Of a DNA stretch of 64,000 nt, positions 45,576-56,600 are shown piece by piece. The stretch's first letter is position 1. Each line of letters begins with the position of its first letter. The translations under genes and the position numbers were made by a program. Under the pieces are notes generated by a model. The model searched no databases. It saw only the letters and a program-made list of their open reading frames with translations, and was not told the DNA's origin. Origin of the DNA: Limnanthes douglasii subsp. nivea (taxonomy: Eukaryota > Streptophyta > Magnoliopsida > Brassicales > Limnanthaceae). The DNA lies in assembly GCA_036936605.1 (NCBI GenBank), contig JAUPFV010000002.1:197121273-197185272 (forward strand), read 5' to 3'.

Positions 45576-48020
45576 TAACGGTTAATGGTTGACGATCCTA
45601 GAGAGGCCCCCCGTTTTTGTTTTAGTATGAGAGGATGTCGAGACGCATCAATTTGGAGAAACTAAAAGACAAATTGATTGGTTTTAGTAGAGAATCTAGA
45701 TGAGTTTACGTGGTCAATCAAAGATTTATGGGGGTTTCCTCATAATTATGTTCCATATGTGAACCCAAATTTCAATTCTGCGACGTGGACCACCAATTTG
45801 GTTTTGGTAAAGAAGAAAAATGGTAGCTTGCGGGTGTGCGTTGATTTTAGCGATACGACATATCCAAATGATCATTTTCCGGTTCCAAAGGTGAATCACC
45901 TGGTTGATTCAACCTTCGAGAACAAGCTACTATTTTTTATGGATACATACTCTTGTTCTAACCAGATCCAAATGTATCATTTGGACAAAGAAAGCACTAT
46001 ATTCGGCACAGATCAAGATTTGCACTGTTATAAGGTTATGTCTTTCATATTAAAGAATGTCAGAGCTACTTATCAACGTTGGTTATTAAGGAATTCTCCT
46101 CTCCGATTGGGAGAAATGTCGAGGTATACATATACAAAATGTTGGTTAAAAATAACAAGGATTCCTGTCATATCTTTGACCTCATCGAAACCTTCAAAAA
46201 TTTGAGATATGTGAAATTAAAGCTTAACCCAAAGAAGCATACTTTTGGGGTTCAGTCTTGGAAATTCCTTGGATATCTGGTCAGTGAGAGAGGATGGAAG
46301 TTGGCCCATTGCAACTGAAATCTTTGATTCTATGAAATCGCCTCAGACAGTTAATAAAGTACAAATATTGACAGGTAGGCTCGCAAAGTTAAACCATTTT
46401 ATATCGCGCTCTTTGTATAAATGTGCCCCTTTGATCTAAATCATGAGAAAATTAAATAACTCTCATTATACCGAAGAGTCTGATAAGGATTTCAAAAGGA
46501 TAAATAAATATTTTGATTCTTTGGAGACATTATCCAAGACACCTTTTCCCGAGGTATTATATATACATAGCAGTGTTAGATTACACATGAGTAATGTCTT
46601 AAATAAGGAAGAAATAAATTGTCTGAAGCTTGTCTATTATGTACGTACGAGTTTAATACTGGCAGAGATATGGTATTTTTAGTTAGAGAAGTTGGCTTTG
46701 GCTCTGGTAGTAGCAATAAGGAAGATGAGGCCTTAATTTTAGGGCTATTCTATCATGGCTCATACCTCTTTCCCCATTCGAAACATTATGCAAAAGCCTG
46801 ACATCTTGGGACATTTGACAAAATGGTATGTCAAAATTCAGGGACTTTGATATCACATACGAACCAAAGATAACCATCAAAGAATATGTCTTAACTAACT
46901 TCCTAATAAAGTACCATATAGAAATACTAGAGCCATCAAAGGATAATTCAGAGCCATAATGGAGGGTTCGAACATCTTAGGTTGTGGAGCGGGAGTGCTT
47001 TTAATAGTCCCTACGGGGGAAGTGATGAACAAAAAAAATGTTTTTGTTTCCAGACGTCAAATAAATAGGTTTAGTATGAGGCCGCAATGGTTGGGATCCA
47101 GTTAGTACAACTTTGCGGGGCTAAAAGACTTCGACTAAAAAGAGAATTCATAGAATTTCTTAAAGGTCTTGAAGAGTTTAGAACAACCATTCAACAAATT
47201 TTCAGTATGAGCAGGTTCTGAGGGCTGAGAACTCTTCAGCAAACGCCTTAGCCTCAATAACTTGCACGAAAATAGAATTATGGGTCACTTTTCAAGAACA
47301 CGCGTCGATCGAAAAATAATAAAGTTTGAGCCCATATGAGATCTATGATGTATGCGTGAATGAGGTGGGTGATTGAAGTTTGAAGTTTCCAAATTCCCTA
47401 GAGGATGGTATATACCCAAACGACAGGGTCGCTGCCCGATGACTAAAATTCAATGTCAAACATTTATCCTTCTGGAATGTACTTTTTTCAAAAGAGTACT
47501 TTGGAGGTTTGAGCTGACCTATGTTGCGGTGCCTCGGTCCAGAAGAATTAGAGATTATTTTCGAAAAACTCTATATCGGGTATGGTTCAACACACTACAT
47601 GTGCAAAACCCTTAATTGAAGGTTGTTGTTAGCAGGACTCTACTGGCCCATAGTACTCGCAGATACCAAAGAGCTGGTAAATAAGTGCGATCCATATCAA
47701 TGTCTCGCAAACACGATCCATTTCCCAGATGTACTGCTCGAGTCAATATAAGTGACTTTTTCATTTTAAAGTTGGGGAATCGATCTGGTCGGACCTCTGC
47801 CATGAGCTTCTGAAGATTGATAGCGCATCATTGTGGTTGTTGATTATTTCTCAAAGTGGGTAGAAGACGAACCCCTCATTAACTCATTATGATCACGGCA
47901 AAATATATGGACAACTTCATATTGACCAACATTTGTCACCGTTTGGGTATACCGAAGTGGATAAATACGAACAATTATAAAATGATGAGTTAGAAAGTTT
48001 ATGTCAAACGAGGAGAATAA
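45576..48020 (+). pseudogene. Gypsy-E pol relic: RT, RNase H, integrase fragments
   Basis: In broken frames: a protease-RT linker with DDPRE, ENLDEFTWS, LVLVKKKNGSLRVCVDF, FMDTYSCSNQIQM, CYKVMSFILKNVRATYQR, then IYKMLVKNN where YIDDM is usual, TFGVQSWKFLGYLVSERG, RNase H relics (46900-47300), and integrase relics to about 48020 (LLLAGLYWPI, KCDPYQC, VVDYFSKWVEDEP). It fades before the copia LTR at 48200. It is probably the continuation of the gag-protease at 10438-13213; part of the protease was lost at the junction. Confidence 0.8.
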
Positions 48021-48199
48021 ACTGAAATATGCAATTTACAGTTTGTAGTGTACCCGTCTCGTAGGTTTTTTATTATCGTACAATTTTACTTATAATGTGC
48101 ATGTGTTTAACTTTCTTTGTTATTAGGTTTCCAAAGCAGCAATTGAGTTTCATGATCTTTACCTAGAAAAATGTAGTTTTATTCTTTTATCTTTCTTAT

Positions 48200-48430
48200 T
48201 GTTAGAATATTCAGTGTATTAAGTTTCCTTGTATAGACCTCTAAGTTCTCTATATATTGAGAGCCTTACTATTGGTCAATTCTTGAATTACATCTCTAAT
48301 GCATCAATAAAACAAAATGGAACATTTTCTAATAAACACAAAACCCTAGTCGCTTCCTGCGGCTACTTCTCTCTTTGTTTTTAAAAAAGAAAACGACTGA
48401 GATGCTACATTTAACATGTGCATGTTAACA
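48200..48430 (+). repeat. 5' LTR of Copia-F
   Basis: Starts TGTTAGAATATTC and ends ATGTTAACA, with the short inverted ends TGTTA/TAACA. CTATATATTG near 48250 may be the TATA box. No second copy in the window. Confidence 0.82.
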
Positions 48431-48442
48431 TGGTATCAGAGC
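48431..48442 (+). other. Primer-binding site of Copia-F
   Basis: TGGTATCAGAGC directly after the LTR is complementary to the 3' end of initiator methionine tRNA, the common primer of plant copia elements. Confidence 0.92.
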
Positions 48443-48480
48443 ACGTGTGATTCTGGGAATTATGAACATCCTCAACAAAG

Positions 48481-51400
48481 ATGGCTGGCAATGAAGTCGT
48501 GGTCAGTCAAATCCCTGATGAATTAACAATGCAGATTGCTGCCATTCTGAGAAATGGTCTCAGAACACAACAAAAAACAACTAACCCCGAGAATTTATCC
48601 CTAGGGATTAAACTCGGTGGTGACAACTATGCCTTATGGGCAAACCTGATGAAGAAAGAAATTGGGGGAAGGGGGAGAGGTTCTCACATTACAGGGGAGC
48701 CGACACCTCCATCCAAAACTTACAAAACATATACAAGGTGGGAACAAGATGATCAATCTTGAATCCAGCTTGGTGAATAATGTCTCGCAATATCCCACTG
48801 CAAAATCCCTCTGGGATGGGTTAGCCACCACATACAGTTCTGGTACAGATTCGTTACAGGTGTTTGACCTTCATAAGAGGGCTAATTCATTAAGGCAAGG
48901 GTCTGATACACTAGAAGACTTGTGGAACAAACTACAGAACATCTGGATGTCTATAGATAGGCGAGATCCGAACCCTATGAAAGACCCAGAAGATATTCAG
49001 ATCTACAATAAGAAGACTCAAGAACAAAGACTCTATCAATTGCTAATGACGATTAATGACAAGCTGGAACCAGTCGAGAGAGATATCCTAAAAAAGGATC
49101 CTCTTCCTTCCGTGGAAATAGCATATGCTACAATACGAAGGGAAGTGGCCAGGCTTAATATACTAAAATCAAGTTCTTCTGATAGTGACTCGATTGAAAT
49201 TGGAATGGGTTTGGCTGCTAAAGATTCTGCACAGAGGTTTAAATTCTGATCCAAAGAGAAAGAAGATAAATCCAAGTTGTATTACACTCATTGTGGGATG
49301 AAGAAACACACTAAAGAGACATGTTTCCAGCTGGTTGGCTATCCAGAATGGTGGGAGGACGGTCATAAGGAGAAAAATAACCAGTGTTTCAGATCTAATG
49401 TCAAACGGGCTTCGTCTACAAGTGGCGGTGAAGATCCGACTAAAAATGAGCAAGGAAGTGGTACTGGTTTTGGAGGAATGTCGGCGAACTCCTATGAAAA
49501 ACTTGGAGGTAAAGGGTTTGAGAAATCAATGAATTGGATCTTTGATTGCGGGGCTACAGACACCATGTCTTATGATCCTAAAGACTTTGGTGACATGTCA
49601 TCTCCAAAGAAATCCCATATTGAGACTGCTAGTGGAGAAATTTGTGAAGTCAAAGGGGGAGGTTCAATTATTTTTTCGGAAAAAATGGAAATTAAAAACT
49701 GCCTCTACATTCCTTCACTATCCTTAAAGTTATTATATGTTAGTCAAGTGACAAAACAACTCAACTATGTGGTTTATGTATCCATTTTTTTGCATTTTAC
49801 AGGACATTCGTACGAAGGAGATCATTGGGCGTGGTATCGAACAAGGAGGTCTCTATTATGTTGATGAGGTAGTTCATAAGGGACATTCCATGCTTGCTCA
49901 CGGAACAACCGAAAGGAAACTTTAGTTATGGCACCGACGAGTTGGTCATCCTTCTTTTAGCTATCTTAAGAGTTTGTTTCCTAGTCTTTTTTTGAATAAT
50001 TACATTCATGAGAAATATGAAACCTGCATTCTTGCAAAAAATCGTAGGGTCTCATTTAATCAAAGTAATACTAGAGTTGATTATACTTTTTCACTAATCC
50101 ATTCTGATGTTTGGGGTCCAACACCAAATTCCACTAACAATCAAATCAGATACTTTGTTTTATTTGTGGATGATTTCTCAAGAATGACTTGGATATACTT
50201 CATGAAACATAAATCGGAAGTACCAGAAATATTTGTTTGTTTTTACAAAATGATTTTGACTTAATTTGAAAAACATAATACAGATTCTCCGTTATGATAA
50301 TGGAACAGAGTTTGTCAATCAAACAATGCATATATTTTTTTCAAAACAAATGGTCTTATCCATCAAACCACTTGTCCAAACACACCTCAACAAAACGGTA
50401 CTTCAGAACGAAAAAATCGTACTTTACATGAAAAAACTCGTGCTATTATGATTGAATCTAGAGTTCCTCATTCTCTTTGGCCAGAAGATCTTGCTACATC
50501 TACGTATCTTGCAAATCGTCTACCAACCCAATATCTAGGAAATAAAACTCCATTAAAAGTGCTTGCCACCCAAGTTACAATTCCATCTGTTATGACCTTA
50601 CCACCTCATGTCTTTGGTTGTTCGGTGTTTGTTCATATCCCTAAAACTAGTCGAAACAAACTTAATCCTTGTGCTGAAAAGTGTGTATTCGTTGGATATG
50701 GTGTTCATCAAATGAGATATCGGTGTTACAATCCGGTTACTCGTCGAATCCATGTCACCATGGACTGTGACTTCTTAGAATCTGATTATTGTTTTGACCA
50801 CCAATCTCGTGCTCAGGGGGAGTAAGTGTAGAAAATATTGTTTCGTTTCCGGATAATCTCTGAAGTCTTGTAAACAATTTCTTATTGAAATATTTTTGGG
50901 GTTCTCCAAAAATTTCAATTGGATAAAATCAGAGATATATACTTTGAACAGAGAGGATGAAATTTGATATATTCTCCTTGGACCCCGCAAGGGGCTCTGC
51001 CCCTTGACCCCGCTAATCGTGATATAATCTAACAAGCGTGCACTCCGCACTCTACGACTTGTTTGATAATATATCATGATTAAATTGGTCGACTAGTCGA
51101 TCCAATTACACTAAAATAAATAACAGTAAGTAAGTAAATCACTCGACTGGTTGCTATATGAAAGTTACTTTGAGGATGTGCCGACAGAGTCGATAGATGG
51201 CACCACCGAACACGCCTTTTCCAACATAAAGGAGACTAACGAGGCAGTTCTTACCACCAATGATTCTCCCGAAGACAATGTCCAACAAAAAATAAATGCC
51301 ATGGATACTACCAACGAATCAGCTGAAGAAAATATCCATCAAGAGGTAAACAATTTACAATGTCATAATTCACAAAATGTTATTGACCATGACATTTCAG

Positions 51401-52150
51401 GAAGTTCATTTGTTGAAACTCAAACTCCGGTTCTTCCCCCAAGAAACAATATAGGAATTCCTCGTGACCGGTATTCACCGGAACACGTTCATCGTGCTTC
51501 TACATATCCGGTAAAAACGGACAGGAAAGGAATGACGAAGATTACAAAGGCGTTTTCAGCTACTATTCTCTCTGAACAAATCCCTAAAACAGCTCAAGAA
51601 GCTAAGAAGATGACTGAATGGCACGAGGCAATGAATACCGAAATGGAAGCTCTAAAAATGAATGGTACATGGGAGAATTGTGTGTTACCACAAGGGAAGA
51701 AAGCAGTCGGGTGTAGATGGGTGCTTAATATAAAATATAAATCCGATGGCACCATTGAGCGACACAAGGCAAGATTGGTTGCTAAAGGATATACACAAAC
51801 ATATGGTATATACTACTCTGAAACGTTCTCTCCGGTTGCAAAGATTGACACTATTAGAGTTTTACTTTCAATAGCCGCGAATAAAGATTGGCCTCTTCAT
51901 CAATTTGATGTAAATAATGCTTTCTTACATGGAGACTTGGAAGAATAGGTATATATGGAACCCCCACCATGTGTCTCTGATGGTTTTCAAGAAAATGAGG
52001 TATGCAAACTGAAAAAGGCATTATATGGGCTCAAACAGTCTCCTCGTGCTTGGGTTGGAAGATTTACAATGGAAATGAAGCAGTATAGCTACAAACAGAG
52101 TAATGGGGATCATACCTTGTTTTACAAAAAGAGAGGAGAATTAGTCACCT
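48481..52150 (+). pseudogene. Copia-F gag-pol relic
   Basis: Gag starts at ATG 48481 (MAGNEVVVSQIPDE). A frameshift near 48757 and TGA at 49247 break it. The zinc knuckle reads HCGMKKHTKETC, protease NWIFDCGATDTM (near 49545), pre-integrase LWHRRVGHPSF, integrase HSDVWGP and RYDNGTEF (a TAA at 50262 and frameshifts lie between), then the solo LTR, then RT ([43 protein letters not shown], LYGLKQSPRAW). RT stops at about 52150. Confidence 0.9.
50827..51125. mobile_element. 299 bp solo LTR inside Copia-F
   Basis: It begins TGTAGAAAATATTG and ends AAATAACA, with GTAAG on both sides (50822-50826 and 51126-51130). Removing it and one GTAAG joins the host pol in a single frame across the gap (RAQGE, one stop, [17 protein letters not shown]). 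It contains the hairpin CAAGGGGCTCTGCCCCTTG near 50988. TG...CA ends, a 5 bp duplication and lack of any internal region make it a solo LTR; the family is not identified. Confidence 0.88.
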
Positions 52151-53329
52151 CGATTATTAGTGAAGTTATTTCCTCGATTAGATGTATTATTTCACCATTT
52201 TTAAAAAAAATCCAGCTTGTTATTTTCTTCATAAAGGAAAACCCAAATTTACCATTTTTATTATTATCCACGAAAACACTCCAAATCTATCCAATTACCC
52301 CAAATCTTATCTAGCAATTAACTCTTTCTTTTATCTAAATCGATTCTTTCAATAGCCAAATTTATTTGGCAGTCAAGTCTTTCTTCTACCTAAATCGACA
52401 CTCTCGCCAGCCAAACCCTAAAATCGAACTCCTATAATTACTACCAGTGGAACCTAACCATCATACCACCCAATAATTTTTTTTAAAAAAAAATATCGAT
52501 TCCCTAGCAATAAGAATTGCATTTTTCGGTAGTAAGATTGAGGTTTTTTTATGTTCGTTCCTTTACTTTGAAATCGCTTTTGAAATTGTTATTTATTAGT
52601 TTGCTACCGTTCGAAATCATTTTTCATATTGATTCACTGTTCGAAACCATTTTGAACAATTGATTGTTTACGGTAACTATTTACTGTTGGAAATTGTTTT
52701 TTTTTTTTTGAAAATTTACAATTCGTAAGTGTTATCTAATATTTCTGAAGTTCACAGTTTTGATATTTACAGTTCCACTAGCTTCCTAAAAACACATTTC
52801 GGAGGGTTTAGTAGTTATTAGAAATTTACCGTCACGATAATGTACCTAATTTTTCGTATATCTTTTATTCGCATATCAATTTACTCGGAGTGTACCTGTG
52901 TTTACTGTTAGTAGGTTTTTGGTCTGTAACTCGCTTTGTTTTTAGGTTTCGAAAACAGCGAACGGTTTGCCTGTAATTCTATATTCATCAGTAAAATTGG
53001 ATTTCAACCAAAAAAAAATATAGTATCATTTTCTTCGTATCCAGATGACATACGATTTTTCCTGATAGTAAATAATTGTCTTGGATCCAAATTACTAACA
53101 TTCTGATTTTCGACCTCAGCTTAAAATAATCTTATATCAGCAAGTACACTATTAAGATCATTAAATGTTGAAATTTAGTAGGATTCAAACAAATTCATTA
53201 ATATATTTACGAACCAGTCAACATTCCAATTCCATTCACCTTTTTCACAAACAACTCTAATCAAGGGCTTCCGCTGATAAAGTGATGCCAATTTATTTGG
53301 ACGGTTCAACTATAATACATATATATAAC
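52150..53329. other. Noncoding AT-rich stretch between two copia elements
   Basis: No gene seen. The words GTTCGAAA and TTTACTGTT recur loosely between 52600 and 52960. The part at 52860-52960 resembles 48025-48150 (AGTGTACC, TAGGTTTTT, then CTTTGTTNTTAGGTTTC), so the two sides of Copia-F may share an older repeat. Confidence 0.45.
53325..53329. repeat. Target-site duplication of Copia-H (left)
   Basis: ATAAC, identical to 58106-58110 after the 3' LTR. Confidence 0.95.
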
Positions 53330-53617
53330 TGTTGGAATTAATTTAAATTGGTTTTGTATTTTACGTTTTGTATTTTGTTTTAAATAAGAGACGTTACCAG
53401 CTTATACAAGTGGGTGATTAAGTCGTAGTGTCCGTTATTATTTCGTGGAAGTAGTGGAGAGTTAATAGGGAGCAGATGAGTCTTGAAGTGTTAGTCTCTA
53501 TTTATAACGTTGTAACCTTCTATTCAAGATATCCATAGAGGTTCTAACTCTGCTCCTCTCAGTTAAACGTATACATCTGTGTGTGTGTGTTGAATATACC
53601 AATTTGTGTTTCTTTCA
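53330..53617 (+). repeat. 5' LTR of Copia-H
   Basis: Starts TGTTGGAATT, ends GTTTCTTTCA. CTATTTATAAC near 53498 is the likely TATA box. A short GT run (53577-53590) lies near its end. Confidence 0.96.
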
Positions 53618-53619
53618 TT

Positions 53620-53631
53620 TGGTATCAGAGC
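53620..53631 (+). other. Primer-binding site of Copia-H
   Basis: TGGTATCAGAGC, two bases after the LTR, complementary to the 3' end of initiator methionine tRNA. Confidence 0.93.
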
Positions 53632-53657
53632 ACGGCATTCAGGGTGTTCTCTTTCAG

Positions 53658-56600
53658 ATGGACGCGGGGAAAGGCAAGGCTGGATCTTTTGGGCTAACGT
53701 ATCCAATGTTGTCTAAAGGGAATTACACAGCGTGGGCGTTAAAGATGAAGGTTTTTATGCAGGCCCAGGGAGTTTGGGCAGCAGTAGAACCGAGTGATGC
53801 CGAAGCAGTGATTCATGAGAAGAATGACAAGGTCGCTTTGGCCATGATCTACCAAGGCATACCTGAAGAGATGCTGTTATCCATTTCTGAGAAGAAGACA
53901 GCAAAGGATGGCTGGGAAGCCATCAAGGTCATGTGTCAAGGGGCTGATAAGGTGAGGAAGGCCAGAATTCAGACGTTGAAGGCGGAATTTGAGTCGCTGC
54001 GTATGGATGACAGTGAACAACTCGACGCTTTCTACATGAAGCTCAACGGATTGGTGTCCACTATCCGAGCTTTAGGTGATGAAATGGAGGAGTCGTACGT
54101 TGTCAAGAAGCTACTTCGGGCCGTTCCATCTAAATTTCTACAAATTACTTCAACAATTGAGCAATTTGGAGATTTAGAATCAATGACAATCGAAGAAGCT
54201 ATTGGGTCTTTACAAGCTCATGAGGAAAGGTTGAAAGGTCAAAGTGTGACTACGGGAAACAAACTGTTATTGACAGAAGAGGAGTGGTCCAGGCGCGCGA
54301 AGAATGAGGACAAACTTCTTCTCACTCGAGAGGACTGGATGAAACGGAATCGAGAAGGAGGACGTGGGGGACGCGGTCTCCAGGGTACTGGTCGTGATAG
54401 AAGCACTGTAAGGTGTTTTAATTGCAGTATTTTGGGTCACTATGCTATAGAGTGTAAGAGGCCACGACGAGAACGGAGTCAAAGAAGTGAAGCAAACTTG
54501 GTGCAGATCAAGGACGACGAACCTGCTCTGTTACTGTCAGAATCAGATGAAAAGCTGACTGAGTTGGCGTTGGTGAATGAAGAAAGGGCCATCCCAAAGT
54601 TGGAGAGAAATATAACAGAGAGAAAAACGTCACAACTGTGGTACTTAGACAACGGCGCTTCAAATCACATGACTGGGGACAGGTCAAAGTTCTCACAGAT
54701 AAATGAAGACGTGACAGGCGAAGTAAAACTTGGAGATGGGTCAACGGTATGCATTAAAGGAAAAGGGTCGATCACGTTTGTTTGCAAAACCGGAGAAGAA
54801 AGAGTGTTTAACAATGTCCTCTACATTCCAAATCTGTGCAACAACATAATTAGCCTTGGGCAAATGTCAGAAGAAGGTAATAAAGTGGTGTTACATGGTG
54901 AGTTTCTGTGGGTGCATGACGGGGATGGGAAGCTATTGATGAAAGTTAGACGATCAGCAAATCGTTTATACAAGATCTTGCTGGAAGAATCCAAGGAATC
55001 CAAGGGTGCTTGTCTACTTGCAAAATTGGAAAAGGACTCGTGGCTCTGGCACTCTCGCTTAGGCCATGTGAACTTTGATGCATTAAAACTTATGATTCGG
55101 AATAAGATGGTTTATGGCCTGCCCAAAATGATGCATCCAAAGGCACTGTGTAAGGACTGTTTAATGGCAAAGCAAACAAGAACTCCCTTTCCTTCACAAT
55201 CGAGTTACAGATCAACCAAGGTGCTGGAATTAGTGCATGGAGATATTTGCGGACCAATCACACCATCAACACCATCTGGCAAGAGGTATTTTCTACTTTT
55301 TGTTGATGATTTTAGTCGTGCAATGTGGGTTTATTTTCTGTCAACCAAAGATGAAGCATTAGGAGCATTTATAAGATTCAAGCGTCTTGTTGAAAAAGAC
55401 TCTGAGGAAAAGATTAAAGCCCTGCGTACGGACAGAGGAGGAGAATTTTGCTCACATCAGTTTACAAGTGTCTGTGAAGACGCTGGGATCATGAGACAAT
55501 ATACGGCCCCTTACTCTCCACAGCAAAATGGAGTGGCAGAGCGAAGGAACCGAACGGTGGTGTCAATGGCTAGAAGTTTATTAAAGGAGAAGCATGTCCC
55601 ATCTAGATTTTGGGGAGAAGCAGTACGACACTCTGTTTATGTGCTTAACAGACTGCCCACACGTGCTCTCTCTACTGACACTCCATACGCAGCTTGGTCA
55701 GGTAAGAAGCCAGATATTAGTCACATAAGAATTTTTGGCTGTTGTGCTTACATGAAGGTGCCTGGCATTCATACAAGGAAACTGGATGATCGGTCAAAGT
55801 CAGTAGTTTATTTTGGAAGAGAGCCTGGTACAAAAGCACATCGACTGTATGACCCAGAAGAGAACAGAGTTCATGTTAGCAGAGATGTGTATTTCGACGA
55901 GCTTAAGTCATGGAAATGGGCTAATGATGACAGTGCAGTTGAAGAGACTCACACCCATTTCGTGGTGGTTGACTCTGTAATCTCGACGGAAGCAACAGAA
56001 AACGGTAATGAGGAGTCTTTGACAGAGCTCGGTAATGAGGAGTCTTCAACAGAGCCTAACACTCCTGTACAGTCCTCTCATTCGACTGAGTCACAGGCAA
56101 CACAGGCAACACCGACTTCATTAACACAGTCGAGTGAAGTCAGTTCAGCCGAAACTGGGAGTAGCAGTGTGCCAACGCGCTTCAGGTCTTTGCGCGACAT
56201 TTATGCTGATACAGTCGAAATCGAGCTTGGTGAAGATGAGTTGCTGTTTCTCAGTATGGAGGAGCCAGTCACATATAAACAAGCTGTCCAAGAAAGATCA
56301 TGGGGGAAGGCTATGGAGAGCGAAATAGAAGCAATAGAAAAAAATTGCACTTGGCAGCTTGTGGAATTGCCACCTGGGCACAAACCCATTGGCCTGAAAT
56401 GGGTGTACAAACTAAAAAGAAACACAGAAGGTGAAATTATAAAGCATAAGGCGAGGCTCGTCGCGAAGGGTTACGTTCAGAAACAAGGGGTTGATTTTGA
56501 GGAGGCGTTCGCACCTGTCACACGATTGGAAACTGTAAGGCTATTATTGGCGTTGGCTGCAAATCGTGGTTGGGAAATTCATCATCTAGATGTCAAGTCA

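Larger units (their letters stand above)
48200..52150 (+). mobile_element. Copia-F: 3'-truncated Ty1/copia element
   Basis: A 231 bp LTR (48200-48430) and a methionine-tRNA-type primer site are followed by a decayed gag-pol in the copia order gag, protease, integrase, RT. Homology stops within RT at about 52150 (after KKRGELVTS), so the YVDD half, RNase H and the 3' LTR are missing. It carries a solo LTR of another family at 50827-51125. Confidence 0.88.

Noticed and set aside
52500..53320. A possible 3' LTR or remaining pol of Copia-F
   Set aside because: No match to the LTR at 48200-48430 and no RT or RNase H motifs; the element is truncated near 52150.
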